A DNA stretch of 64,000 nt from Bradyrhizobium sp. MOS003. Its GTDB lineage: Bacteria; Pseudomonadota; Alphaproteobacteria; Rhizobiales; Xanthobacteraceae. Made by a program: the position numbers and the translations under genes. The stretch is taken from positions 1 to 64,000 of the forward strand of contig NZ_PYFW01000013.1 in NCBI RefSeq assembly GCF_003020125.1, in the 5' to 3' direction. Positions 42,996-53,918 of the stretch are shown here, in pieces; within the stretch, counting starts at the first letter, position 1, and each line of letters opens with the position of its first letter. A model generated the notes under the pieces. It was given only the letters and a program-made list of their open reading frames with translations, made no database searches and had not been told where the DNA came from.

Positions 42996-45011
42996 TTATG
43001 CAAATTCCAGGATCAGCGCGTCCACCGCGAGCGTCGCGCCGGCGCTGGCATGGACCTTCTTCACGGTGCCGTCCTGCTCGGCGCGCAGCACGTTCTGCAT
43101 CTTCATGGCTTCGACCACCGCCAGTGTCTCGCCGGCCTTGACCTCCTGCCCTTCGGTCACCGCGATCGAGACGATGAGCCCGGGCATCGGGCACAGCAGC
43201 TTCTTGCCGGTGTCCGAGGCCGTCGTCACCGGCATCAGCCGCGCCGAGGTCGCTTCCGCTTCGGTCCAGACATAGACCGGGACCTCGACGCCCTGATGCG
43301 CGAGGCGGATACCGTTGGCTATCGGCCGCACCTGCACCGCGACCAAATGGCCGTCGATGGTGCCTTGCCAGACCGGATCGCCCGGCTTCCACGGCGAGGC
43401 CAGCAGATGCGAATTGCCGGCCTTGCCCCCGGCGTCGACGAAGCGCACCGCGATGGCGTCGCCCTCGCGAGCGACCTCGAGCTGGATCTCCTGACGGTCG
43501 AGCCAGACCGCGCGGCGACGCTCGCGCTGCACCACGCGGCCACCCATCTGGCCCGAGATCTGCCGCTTGCGCTCACCCAGCACGTGATCGATGGCGGCGC
43601 CGACTGCGGCGATGCGCCGGGCGACCTCGCCTTCGGGTACGCGCACCGCAAAGCCCTTGGGGAATTCCTCGGCAATGAAGCCGGTCGACAGCCGCCCCTC
43701 GCGCCAGCGCGGATGATGCATCAGCGCCGACAGGAACGGGATGTTGTGGCGGATGCCGTCGACGTAGAACGAGTCCAGCGCGGTCGCCTGCGCCTCGATC
43801 GCGGCCGCGCGCGACGGCGCATGCGTGACGAGCTTTGCGATCATCGGATCGTAGTGGATCGAGATCTCGCCGCCCTCCTGCACGCCGGTGTCGTTGCGCA
43901 CGGTGATGCCGTCCTTGCTCACTTCCGCCGGCGGCCGGTATTTCACGAGCCGCCCGATCGAGGGCAGGAAGTTGCGGAACGGATCTTCGGCGTAGAGGCG
44001 CGATTCCACCGCCCAGCCGGTCAGCGTGACGTCCTTCTGGGCAATGCCGAGCTTCTCGCCGGCGGCAACACGGATCATCTGCTCGACGAGGTCGATGCCG
44101 GTGACGAGCTCGGTGACGGGATGCTCGACCTGGAGACGGGTGTTCATCTCAAGGAAGTAGAAGCTCTTGTCCTGGCCTGCGACGAACTCGACGGTGCCGG
44201 CGGAATCATAATTCACGGCCTTTGCCAGCGCGACCGCCTGCTCGCCCATCTTGCGACGGGTGGCTTCGTCGAGGAGCGGCGACGGCGCCTCCTCGATGAC
44301 CTTCTGGTTACGGCGCTGGATCGAGCACTCGCGCTCGCCGAGATAGACGACGTTGCCGTGCTTGTCGCCCAGCACCTGGATCTCGATGTGACGGGGATCG
44401 ACGATGAACTTCTCGACGAAGACGCGGTCGTCGCCGAACGAGGCCTTGGCCTCGGCCTTGGCGAGGTTGAAACCTTCCGCGACCTCCGAGGTCGAATGCG
44501 CGATCCGCATGCCCTTGCCGCCGCCGCCGGCGGACGCCTTGATCATCACGGGATAGCCGATCTCGTCGGCGATCTTGACCGCGTGCTTGGCGTCCTCGAT
44601 CACGCCGAGATAGCCGGGCACGGTCGAGACCTTGGCCTTGGCTGCCGCCTTCTTCGACTCGATCTTGTCGCCCATCGCCGCGATCGCGCCCGGGTTCGGG
44701 CCGATGAAGACGATGCCTGCGGCTTCCAGCGCGCGCGGAAACGCCTCGCGCTCGGACAGGAAGCCGTAGCCGGGATGCACGGCCTGCGCGCCCGTCTTGC
44801 GGCAGGCCTCGACGATCTTCTCGATGACCAGGTAGCTCTCCGCCGCCGCCGGCGGGCCGATCAGCACGGCCTCGTCGGCCATCTCGACATGGAGGGCGTC
44901 GCGGTCGGCTTCGGAATAGACCGCAACCGTTTCAATTCCCATGCGGCGCGCGGTCTTGATGACCCGGCAGGCGATTTCGCCGCGATTGGCGATCAGAATG
45001 CGTTTGAACAT
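42996..45011 (-). CDS. pccA: acetyl/propionyl-CoA carboxylase alpha (biotin) subunit
   Basis: 671 residues. N-terminal biotin carboxylase (about 1-450: KRILIANRGEIACRVIKTAR, ASAGGGGKGMRIAHSTSEV, FLEMNTRLQVEHPVTELVTG), a middle BT linker domain and a C-terminal biotinyl domain with Lys637 in VEAMKMQN. It carboxylates its own biotin with ATP and bicarbonate and passes the carboxyl to the beta subunit to make methylmalonyl-CoA (propionate, Val/Ile catabolism). The beta subunit gene is not adjacent in this window. Confidence 0.93.
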   Translation of the reverse strand: MFKRILIANRGEIACRVIKTARRMGIETVAVYSEADRDALHVEMADEAVLIGPPAAAESYLVIEKIVEACRKTGAQAVHPGYGFLSEREAFPRALEAAGIVFIGPNPGAIAAMGDKIESKKAAAKAKVSTVPGYLGVIEDAKHAVKIADEIGYPVMIKASAGGGGKGMRIAHSTSEVAEGFNLAKAEAKASFGDDRVFVEKFIVDPRHIEIQVLGDKHGNVVYLGERECSIQRRNQKVIEEAPSPLLDEATRRKMGEQAVALAKAVNYDSAGTVEFVAGQDKSFYFLEMNTRLQVEHPVTELVTGIDLVEQMIRVAAGEKLGIAQKDVTLTGWAVESRLYAEDPFRNFLPSIGRLVKYRPPAEVSKDGITVRNDTGVQEGGEISIHYDPMIAKLVTHAPSRAAAIEAQATALDSFYVDGIRHNIPFLSALMHHPRWREGRLSTGFIAEEFPKGFAVRVPEGEVARRIAAVGAAIDHVLGERKRQISGQMGGRVVQRERRRAVWLDRQEIQLEVAREGDAIAVRFVDAGGKAGNSHLLASPWKPGDPVWQGTIDGHLVAVQVRPIANGIRLAHQGVEVPVYVWTEAEATSARLMPVTTASDTGKKLLCPMPGLIVSIAVTEGQEVKAGETLAVVEAMKMQNVLRAEQDGTVKKVHASAGATLAVDALILEFA

Positions 45012-45194
45012 GCTTTTCTTGAATCTCGACCTTGGGCGGGACCCTTCCCTGGCCGTTGGGGCCTACGGGAGGGGCCGTGTGGCTCCCGTGGTACATCAAA
45101 ATGGGCCGGAGGCAACGGTCTAAATCCGGGCCATCTGGCGTACCAGCGCAAGACCGAAACGGGCTCGGGGATGGGGCCGGCGCCGCCTGGGGCC

Positions 45195-46277
45195 CTACCC
45201 CTTCCTGGACATGGACGCCGATTTGGCGACGTCCCGAACCAGGCTGTGAATGAAGTCCAGCTTGGCGACCACGGCCTGCGACAGGATGAAGGGATAGAGG
45301 TCGCGCGCGCCCATGGCACGGTTGACGCTGTTCATGGCGAAGGTGAAAGGCAGCCATGCGTCGATGAGCGCCTGGACGTCCCGGGCCTCGTAGGGGTTGA
45401 ACCGGATGCGCGCCGTCAACTCCCCGTCGCGGTCGATCTTGGGCCGCACCTCCATGCCGAACTCGCCGGCCATCTCCAGAGTGTCGACGATGTGGAGGTA
45501 GTGCGCCCAGGTCTCGGCGAAATCTTCCCAGGGGTGCATGGTGGCGTAGGCCGAGACATAGTTCTGCTGCCAGTCCGGTGGCGCACCTTCCGCATAGTGG
45601 CGCTGCAGGGCCTGGCCGTAATCGGTGGAATCGTCGCCGAATACCGCGCGGCATTCCTCGAGCTTGCCGCCGCCCTTCACCAGGACGTCCCAGAAATAGT
45701 GCCCGACCTCGTGGCGGAAATGCCCGAGCAGCGTCCGATAGGGCTCGCCCATCTCGAGCCGGCGCCGCTCGCGCTCGATCTCGTCGGTCTCGGTCAGCGC
45801 GATCGTGATCAGGCCGTTGTCATGGCCGGTCATGACCCTTTCGCCGCTCTGCGGATCGTCGGCCAGGAAATGGAAGATCAGGCCATGCTCGGGATCGTCT
45901 TGTCGGGTCCGGAGCGGCAGCTTCCAGCGGATCAGGGAGTACAACAGGCGGTGTTTCGCCACCTCCAGCTCGCGCCAGCCGGCAAGCTGGGCGGGATCGG
46001 ACAGATCCGGCACGATGCCGTTGTGACGGCAGGCGCGGCAATAGCCGGTGGTATCGCCCGTGTCCGTCAGCCAGTTGCAGGCATCGTACGCGGCATTCCG
46101 GCACAGCATCCGGCTTTCGCCCTTCTCCGCCAGAATCTTCCAGGCCTCGCCGTCGGGCTCGATCGCCGACATCGTCTCCTTTTCCGGCAGGAAGGCGACC
46201 TGATGGCCGCAGCGTTCGCAGGCACGGTTCTCGAAATAAAGAACGTTGCCGCAGGCCTGGCAGACAAAGAGCTTCAA
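45195..46277 (-). CDS. putative zinc-dependent peptidase with zinc ribbon
   Basis: 360 residues. N-terminal rubredoxin-like zinc ribbon (Cys6-x2-Cys9 and Cys20-x2-Cys23) plus CNW and YCRAC cysteines, then a metallopeptidase domain with the gluzincin-type motif FRHEVGHYFWD (about 188-198) and a downstream acidic region (WEDFAETWAHY) that could supply the third ligand. No signal peptide, so cytosolic. Related proteins are annotated as putative zinc-binding peptidases of unknown function. Confidence 0.85.
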   Translation of the reverse strand: MKLFVCQACGNVLYFENRACERCGHQVAFLPEKETMSAIEPDGEAWKILAEKGESRMLCRNAAYDACNWLTDTGDTTGYCRACRHNGIVPDLSDPAQLAGWRELEVAKHRLLYSLIRWKLPLRTRQDDPEHGLIFHFLADDPQSGERVMTGHDNGLITIALTETDEIERERRRLEMGEPYRTLLGHFRHEVGHYFWDVLVKGGGKLEECRAVFGDDSTDYGQALQRHYAEGAPPDWQQNYVSAYATMHPWEDFAETWAHYLHIVDTLEMAGEFGMEVRPKIDRDGELTARIRFNPYEARDVQALIDAWLPFTFAMNSVNRAMGARDLYPFILSQAVVAKLDFIHSLVRDVAKSASMSRKG

Positions 46278-46408
46278 GATCTATCCTCTTCGGAAAGGGA
46301 GCCTTCATCAAAAAGGCATAGGTGGCGCCTCGCGAAAGACGCGCGCGCCGGCCGATCGTTCCAGTCTCCGGAACAAATTGCCAGACGCGGCGTTTGATCG
46401 ATACGCAT

Positions 46409-46427
46409 CGCCACCTGTTCAGTGGCG
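46409..46427. other. short hairpin before the hybrid kinase gene
   Basis: CGCCAC and GTGGCG flank a 7-base loop and are followed by TCTTTCC. It lies in the region between divergent genes, so it could be a weak terminator-like or leader structure for the kinase transcript. Confidence 0.25.
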
Positions 46428-46506
46428 TCTTTCCATACCAATCCCTTTAAACAATGGCCATCACGCTCCGTCTGTGTGAATATCGGTCCGGCACGTGCGC
46501 TCCCGC

Positions 46507-48972
46507 ATGACAACGGCCGATGCCTTGAACGATCCCCTGCCCGAGACCATCGCCGCCGAAAGGCTGCGCCAGCACCTCGAAGACGTCGCGCGCGAGCGCG
46601 ACAATGCCTATCGCGCGCTGCAGGAGCGCGAGGCCGAGCTGGCGCGCATCCAGCGCATCGCCAAGGTCGGCGGCGTCGAGGTCGATTTCCGCGAAGGCTT
46701 CAAGAACCGCCGCTCGCCCGAATACCTCATCATCCACGGCCTGCCGCCGGAGGCGGCCGGGGAATCGCACGAGGATTGGGTCAATCGCATCCATCCCGAC
46801 GACCGCGACGCCGCCGTCAAGCACTTCATCGATGCGCTCGCCGGGACCAGCGAAGACTACACCGCCGAGTACCGCATCGTCCGCCCCAATGATGGCGAGA
46901 CCCGCTGGATCCGGGTCGTCGCCAAGATCGAGCGCGACCAGGATGGCCGCGCCATCCGCCTCGTCGGCGCCCACATCGACATCACCGACCAGATGCTTGC
47001 ACGCGAAACCCTGCGCGAGAGCGAGGAGCGATTTCGGCTGATCGCCGACAGCGCGCCGGTGCCGATCTGGGTGACGAAGCTCGACCGCAAGCGCTCCTTC
47101 GCCAACCAGGCCTATGTCGACTTCGTCGGCCTGCCCTACGAGCAGGCCATCGACTTCGACTGGCGCCAGGTGCTGCATCCCGACGACCTGCCGCAGGTGC
47201 TGCAGCAATCCGTTCAGGGCGAAGCGTCGCTCAAGCCCTTCGTGCTGGAGGCGCGTTACAAGAACGCCGCCGGCGAATGGCGCTGGCTTCGCTCGGAGTC
47301 GCAGCCGCGCTGGGACCCGACCGGCAAACATATCGGCTTCATCGGCGTCGCCCACGACATCACCGTCGCCAAGCAGGCCGAGATCGAGCTGCGGCAGCTC
47401 AATGAGACGCTCGAAGAGCGCATCGCCGAGCGCACCGCCGAGCTCGAATCCAACGAGGCCCGGCTGCGCGCGATCCTAGAGACCAGCAACCAGTATCAGG
47501 GCCTAGTCAATCTCAGCGGCGAGCTGCTTTACGCCAACAAGACCGCACTCGACGGTATGGGGGCGAGCTCTTCGGATGTCATCGGAAAGCCGTTGTGGGA
47601 GACGCCGTGGTTCAGCGCGACGGAGGGCATGGACACGCTGGTGCGCGAGGCCTTCCACACCGTGCTGAAGGGCGAAGCCGTGCGGCTGGAGATGCGCCTG
47701 CGCCTTCCCGTCGGCGAGCGCGATTTCGACTTCGGCATGCGCCCCGTGCTCGACCGCCACGGCAACATCACCGGCGCCGTGCCTGAAGCCGTCGACATCA
47801 CCGAGCGCCGGCGCGGCGAGGAAGCGCTGCGGCAGTCGCAGAAAATGGAGGCGATCGGCCAGCTCACCGGCGGCGTCGCGCACGACTTCAACAATCTCCT
47901 CACCATCATCCGCTCGGCCACCGATTTCCTGCGCCGCCGCGAGCTGCCGGAAGAGCGCCGCCGCCGCTATGTCGATGCCATCTCCGATACCGTCGAGCGC
48001 GCCTCGAAGCTGACCGCCCAGCTGCTGGCGTTCGCGCGCCGGCAGCCGCTGAAGCCCCAGATCTTCAACGTCGGCAGCCAGGTCGAGGGCGTCGCGCAGC
48101 TGGTCCGGCCGCTGGTCGGCGGGCGCATCGACATCGCGGTGGAGATCCACGATGCCGACTGCTTCACGGTGGCCGACATCGCCCAGTTCGAGACTGCGCT
48201 GATCAACCTCGCCATCAACGCCCGCGATGCCATGGACGGCGAAGGCCGCCTCGTGATCGGCGTGCGCAAGGTCTCCGGGATTCCGAGCCTGCGCGCGCAA
48301 TCGGCGCGCGGCGGCGACTACGTCGCGATCTCCGTCGCCGACACCGGCAGCGGCATCGCGCCGGAACATCTCGACTCGATCTTCGAGCCGTTCTTCACCA
48401 CCAAGGAGGTCGGCAAAGGCACCGGCCTCGGCCTCAGCCAGGCCTTTGGTTTTGCCAAGCAGTCGGAGGGCGACGTCGCGGTGACGAGCACCCAGGGCAA
48501 GGGTGCGACCTTCACCATCTATCTGCCGCAGGCACAGAGCCCCGCCGCGGAAAGCAAGACGACGGCACTCACCAGTGAGACCGCTACCACCGGGCGTGGC
48601 TATCGCGTGCTCGTGGTCGAGGACAATGACGATGTCGGCCAGTTCTCGACCGAGCTCCTGGAAGATCTCGGCTATGTCGTTCGCCGCGTCGCCAACGCCA
48701 ATGCGGCGCTGGCAATCCTTGGTGAAAACGAATTCGCCGTCGACCTCGTATTCTCCGACGTCATCATGCCAGGAATGAACGGCGTCGAGCTCGCCGGCAT
48801 CATCCGCGAGCGCTATCCCGGCCTGCCCGTGGTGTTGACGTCCGGCTACAGCAACGTGCTCGCCGAGAACGCCCATCGCGGTTTCGAGTTGATCCAGAAG
48901 CCGTATTCGGTGGAATCGCTGTCGCGCATCCTGCGCAAGGCGATCACCGAGAAGGTTTCGGTAGCGCGGTGA
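46507..48972 (+). CDS. multi-PAS hybrid histidine kinase/response regulator
   Basis: 821 residues from the ATG at 46507. A coiled-coil start (about 15-50), three PAS/PAC domains (about 50-160, 172-288, 320-433), HisKA with His459 (LTGGVAHDFNNLL), HATPase (NLAINARDAMDG, DTGSGIAPEH, GTGLGLSQAFG) and a receiver domain with Asp751 (FSDVIMPGMNG). No membrane segment, so a cytosolic sensor. The C-terminal two thirds resemble the kinase at 40014, suggesting common ancestry. The signal and target are unknown. Confidence 0.9.
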   Translation: MTTADALNDPLPETIAAERLRQHLEDVARERDNAYRALQEREAELARIQRIAKVGGVEVDFREGFKNRRSPEYLIIHGLPPEAAGESHEDWVNRIHPDDRDAAVKHFIDALAGTSEDYTAEYRIVRPNDGETRWIRVVAKIERDQDGRAIRLVGAHIDITDQMLARETLRESEERFRLIADSAPVPIWVTKLDRKRSFANQAYVDFVGLPYEQAIDFDWRQVLHPDDLPQVLQQSVQGEASLKPFVLEARYKNAAGEWRWLRSESQPRWDPTGKHIGFIGVAHDITVAKQAEIELRQLNETLEERIAERTAELESNEARLRAILETSNQYQGLVNLSGELLYANKTALDGMGASSSDVIGKPLWETPWFSATEGMDTLVREAFHTVLKGEAVRLEMRLRLPVGERDFDFGMRPVLDRHGNITGAVPEAVDITERRRGEEALRQSQKMEAIGQLTGGVAHDFNNLLTIIRSATDFLRRRELPEERRRRYVDAISDTVERASKLTAQLLAFARRQPLKPQIFNVGSQVEGVAQLVRPLVGGRIDIAVEIHDADCFTVADIAQFETALINLAINARDAMDGEGRLVIGVRKVSGIPSLRAQSARGGDYVAISVADTGSGIAPEHLDSIFEPFFTTKEVGKGTGLGLSQAFGFAKQSEGDVAVTSTQGKGATFTIYLPQAQSPAAESKTTALTSETATTGRGYRVLVVEDNDDVGQFSTELLEDLGYVVRRVANANAALAILGENEFAVDLVFSDVIMPGMNGVELAGIIRERYPGLPVVLTSGYSNVLAENAHRGFELIQKPYSVESLSRILRKAITEKVSVAR

Positions 48973-48998
48973 GAATGGCACGCAACTGTCGCAAACGC

Positions 48999-49082
48999 CG
49001 TCATTGCGAGCGACGCGAAGCAATCCAGGGTCTGTCCGCGGGGGGATTCTGGATTGCTTCGTCGCGACGCTCCTTGCAATGA
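48999..49082. repeat. palindromic intergenic repeat, family D (copy 2)
   Basis: Starts CGTCATTGCGAGCGACGCGA, continues AGCAATCC, and is mirrored by GGATTGCTTCGTCGCGACGC ending TTGCAATGA. Same family as 42873-42962, with a different loop. It lies between the kinase stop codon and the EamA gene. Confidence 0.8.
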
Positions 49083-49122
49083 GGCGCTGGCGCGCCGCCG
49101 TAAACGACCGGATATCGATGAG

Positions 49123-49563
49123 ATGAGAACGGCCTTCTTCTCCACCTGGCAAACATGGGCCCTGCTGTCCGCCTGCTTTGCTGCGCTCACGGCGATCTTC
49201 GCCAAGGTCGGCGTCGAGAACATCAATCCGGATCTGGCGACCTTCATTCGCACCGTCGTGGTGTTGCTGGCCTTCTCGGTTCTGCTGTTCTTCACCGGCC
49301 AGTTTGCGGTGCCGTCGGCGGTCTCATCGCGAACATGGCTGTTTCTGGTGCTGTCGGGACTTGCGACCGGGGCGTCATGGTTGTGCTATTTCCGGGCCCT
49401 GAAGCTCGGACCCGCCACCCTGGTGGCACCGATCGACAAACTCAGCGTCGTCCTGGTCGCCCTGTTTGCCTTCGCCTTCCTCGGCGAGCGTCCGACCGGC
49501 CAGGGCTGGCTCGGCATCGCCATGATCGGCGCCGGGGCGGTGCTGCTCGCGGTGAAGCTATGA
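49123..49563 (+). CDS. EamA-family (DMT) small transporter
   Basis: 146 residues from the ATG at 49123; upstream in-frame sequence lies in the repeat. Five membrane helices (TWALLSACFAALTAIFAKVG, TVVVLLAFSVLLFFTGQF, FLVLSGLATGASWLCYFRAL, LSVVLVALFAFAFLGERPT, WLGIAMIGAGAVLLAVKL), i.e. one EamA repeat. Single-repeat members work as dimers to move small metabolites across the inner membrane. Substrate unknown; no partner EamA gene is adjacent. Confidence 0.85.
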   Translation: MRTAFFSTWQTWALLSACFAALTAIFAKVGVENINPDLATFIRTVVVLLAFSVLLFFTGQFAVPSAVSSRTWLFLVLSGLATGASWLCYFRALKLGPATLVAPIDKLSVVLVALFAFAFLGERPTGQGWLGIAMIGAGAVLLAVKL

Positions 49564-49598
49564 GGCACCAATTCTCGCCATCGCGCGTTTTTTAGCGC

Positions 49599-51037
49599 AT
49601 GCGCTCGCTTCGCTCCCGACTGCTTGCTCTCTGGATCATGCTGGTGGTGTCCGGCATGGCCACCGGCTATCTCTTGTTCGAATCCTATCAGCAGACCGCG
49701 AATGCGCGGCTGGCGCGCTCCGAGGAATTGGCGGCGCGGGCCTGCCGCGAACTCGCCGATCGCTACCAATTCTTCGTCACGGGCTGGAGCGGCGGCGAGA
49801 TCGACGATCAGCTGAAGCAGCAGCTTGGGGCTGTCGTCCAGAGCGCGCTCTCCGGCGCGGCCGGAGTCGAGGGCGGCATCTGGCAGGCGGATGCCGGCTC
49901 CCTCGCCTACGCGTTTCCGACCTATGAAGGCACCGGACCGAAGACCGACCTGCCCGCGGCCGAGCTCAACACCATTCGCGACGTCAATGCCGAAGCGCAG
50001 CGATCCGGCCGGCCATCCTCGGTCCGGCAAAGCGGTCGGTCACAAGTGCTGATCGTTCATGCGTGCCCGCTGCGCGGTCCGCTGACCGGCGCGACCGGAT
50101 GGACCATGACGCGGGCATTCACGGCGGAGGGGCCGGCCTACAATCAGTTTCTGGCCGGACTCCTGTTGCTTGCTCTCACGATTTTCGGCTCGGCCGCGTG
50201 GCTCGCGCGCGTGCTCTATGTCTGGTCGCGCAAGATCAACCGGATCGAGGCCGCTCTGGACGCCCCCCACGCCGGCACGATCGACCTGCCGACATTGCCG
50301 CGGACCGGCGCCCCCGAGCTCGACCGCCTGGTCGATGCGCTCAACGGCACCGGCGAACGCCTGTCGGTGGAGCGGCGCCGCGCGGCCGCGGCCGAGCGGC
50401 TTGCAGCGCTCGGGCGAATGTCGGCGGGGCTGGCGCACGAAATCCGCAATCCCATCGCCGCGATGCGGCTCAAGGCGGAGAATGCGCTGGCGGTCGCCGA
50501 CGGCTCGCGCAGCGAAGCAGCCCTGACCTCGATCCTGCAACAGGTTGACCGGCTCGATGTCCTCCTGCGCGACCTCCTGGAGATGACGCAGGCGCGCGAG
50601 CCCCGGCTCGCGGAGGTCGATGTCGAAACCTTCCTGATGCGCACAGCCGAGACTCATCGCGACCTCGCCGCGACCCGTAACATCGCGCTGACCGTGGGAA
50701 CCGGGCCTGCATCCTCGCCGTTACCGCAATTCGATCCGCTCCAGATGCAGCGGGCCCTGGATAATTTGATCATCAACGCCATTCAGAATACGCCCGCGGG
50801 CGGCAAGATCAGCGTGGATGCGCGCCGGCGAGGCGACACGTTGCTGCTTCAGGTGTCTGACAACGGTCCCGGCATTCCCGGTGAATTGCGCGAGCGCCTG
50901 TTCGAGCCATTCGTCACCGGGCGCGCTGACGGGACCGGTCTCGGGCTCGCCATCGTCCGCGAGATCGCGCGCAATCATCGTGGCCATGTCCGCCTGGTCC
51001 GATCCGTCGGCGGAGCCGAATTCGAGATCGAGGTGCC

Positions 51038-51053
<16 letters not shown>
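49599..51053 (+). CDS. membrane sensor histidine kinase
   Basis: 484 residues. Two membrane helices (about 8-28 and 184-206) enclose a periplasmic sensor of about 155 residues. A linker with HAMP-like character precedes HisKA with His280 (GLAHEIRNPIAAMRLK), followed by HATPase (NLIINAIQNTPAGG, DNGPGIPGEL, GTGLGLAIVRE). It overlaps the sigma-54 response regulator gene by 16 bp, forming a two-component system. The next operon downstream has a sigma-54 promoter, its probable target. Confidence 0.9.
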
Positions 51054-52399
<1,346 letters not shown>

Positions 52400-52445
52400 T
52401 TCCGCAAGCGCGACGAAAACTCCTTTCGGATCAATCCTTTTGCGA

Positions 52446-52462
52446 CTGGCACATCGCTTGCT
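52446..52462 (+). promoter_or_regulatory. sigma-54 (-24/-12) promoter
   Basis: CTGGCACATCGCTTGCT matches the YTGGCACGNNNNTTGCW consensus with a single deviation, with the invariant GG and GC ten bases apart. It points towards the gene at 52510, predicting transcription from about 52473. The sigma-54 activator gene lies immediately upstream. Confidence 0.82.
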
Positions 52463-52509
52463 GAGGTCTCTGCAAGCGACGAGGTCGCGATATCGACAGG
52501 AGTTGTTCC

Positions 52510-53235
52510 ATGAAGACCACACGCATACGCGCGCTGTTCTGGGTGTTGCTCGCCACCACGGCGATCGGCAGCGGGGCTGCCGCCTATTCGCAGGCCCGGG
52601 ATCCCATGTGGGATTCCTCGCAGCTTCCGGAATCCCGCGGGGCCGTGAAGCAGTACACCTTGACGCCGCGCGGCGACGTCGACGGAGTCATTCTCACCGA
52701 CGGCACCGAAGTGAAGCTGCCGCCGCATCTCAGCGCCCAGACGGTGTTTGCGATCCGCCCCGGCGACCAGGTTTCGGTGCGCGGCTTGCGCGCCCGGGCC
52801 ATCCCGCTCGTCGATGCGGCCTCTATCACCAATGTCGCGACCGGCAAGAGCGTCGTCGACAACGGCCCGCCGGACCGGCGCGGCAGCAATGACGACCAGA
52901 CCATCAGCGGCCGCATCGCCCTGCAATTGCACGGCAAGCGCGGCGAGGTGAACGGCGTCGTGCTTGATGACGGCACCACGCTGCGCTTGCCACCCCCGGA
53001 GGCCGAGCGCGTGCAGGACCAGCTCGCTCAGGGCCGAAACATCTCGGTGCGCGGCAACGTACTCGATACCGCCCTCGGCAAGGTAGTCGACGTGCGTGCG
53101 ATCGGCGCCTCGCCGGAGCAGATGACGGAGGTGCGCGGCCCTCGCCCGCCCGGACCGAAGGACGGCCCGGATCGTCGTGGTCCCCCGCCGCCGCCCCCGG
53201 GCTTCGGTCCGCCGCCTCCGCCGCCCCGCGGCTAA
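52510..53235 (+). CDS. exported two-repeat protein with proline-rich tail
   Basis: 241 residues with an AGGAG site. Signal peptide about 1-28 (cleavage near AAAYSQA). Two similar beta-rich units follow (about 45-115 and 133-200), each with V-[DN]-G-V-x-L-x-DGT-x-[LV]-[KR]-LPP and a V-S-V-RG strand, reminiscent of OB-fold units. A Pro/Gly/Arg tail (about 205-241) ends the protein. The next gene encodes a cytosolic-looking relative with the same two units. Function unknown; first gene of the sigma-54-driven operon. Confidence 0.8.
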   Translation: MKTTRIRALFWVLLATTAIGSGAAAYSQARDPMWDSSQLPESRGAVKQYTLTPRGDVDGVILTDGTEVKLPPHLSAQTVFAIRPGDQVSVRGLRARAIPLVDAASITNVATGKSVVDNGPPDRRGSNDDQTISGRIALQLHGKRGEVNGVVLDDGTTLRLPPPEAERVQDQLAQGRNISVRGNVLDTALGKVVDVRAIGASPEQMTEVRGPRPPGPKDGPDRRGPPPPPPGFGPPPPPPRG

Positions 53236-53269
53236 GTCACGCTTCGCATCAACAGGGAGAGTTACAACA

Positions 53270-53884
53270 ATGCACTGGATCGATCCCGATAGCCTGCCGG
53301 AGACCGCAGGCACCTTTGAGCGCTTCGTGCTCAATCCCCACGGCGAGGTCGACGGCTTCGTCATAAAAGACAGGAAGTCGCTCGTTCTCGTTCATACGCC
53401 GCCGCATATGGACAAGGAACTCACCCGCCATCTCAAGCAAGGCGAGAAGGTTCGCGTTCGCGGCGTTCGGCCGCGCGGCGCGGCCCTGCTGGCTGCAGTG
53501 GCGGTGATCACCGCCGCCGGCCGCGAGATCGTGGACAACGGCCCGGACCACGACCGCGAGCATCCCAAGGTGAAGCACGTCCCGATGGCGGCGGAGGGCG
53601 CTGTCGAGCTGTCGCTGTTCGGCCCCAAGGGCGAACTGCGCGGCGCGCTCCTGTCTGATGGTACCGTGCTGCGGATCGGCCCGAAGGAGGCCGAGCACGT
53701 CGCCGCCCTGCTCGCGCCCGGGGCGGTGGTCGCGGCGCGCGGCGACGGCCTTCAGAGCAAGCATGGCCGCGTGATCCATGTCGACGAGATCGGCCCGGAT
53801 GAGGATCGGCTGAAGCGGATCAAGAAGCCGAAGCCGAAGGACAAGAAGTCCAAGCACGGCCACCCGCACGCCCACGCGGCCTGA
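53270..53884 (+). CDS. two-repeat protein, non-exported paralogue
   Basis: 204 residues from the ATG at 53270 (AGGGAG upstream); a longer frame overlaps the previous gene. It has no signal peptide. Two units (about 13-80 and 105-170) resemble those of the previous protein (LNPHGEVDGFVIKDRKSLVL, KVRVRG, EIVDNGPDHDRE versus VVDNGPPDRR; SLFGPKGELRGALLSDGTVL). A Lys/His-rich tail (KHGHPHAHAA) could bind metal. Function unknown; operon with an MFS and an ArsB-like transporter. Confidence 0.78.
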   Translation: MHWIDPDSLPETAGTFERFVLNPHGEVDGFVIKDRKSLVLVHTPPHMDKELTRHLKQGEKVRVRGVRPRGAALLAAVAVITAAGREIVDNGPDHDREHPKVKHVPMAAEGAVELSLFGPKGELRGALLSDGTVLRIGPKEAEHVAALLAPGAVVAARGDGLQSKHGRVIHVDEIGPDEDRLKRIKKPKPKDKKSKHGHPHAHAA

Positions 53885-53918
53885 CGAGACGCGACGCCTG
53901 GCGAGGAAGGAGACATTG

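Noticed and set aside
42966..46397. A 1143-codon open frame on the + strand antisense to pccA and the zinc peptidase
   Set aside because: Its composition (His/Asp/Arg/Gly-rich without domains) is typical of antisense shadows in high-GC genes, and the opposite strand carries clear pccA and peptidase sequences.
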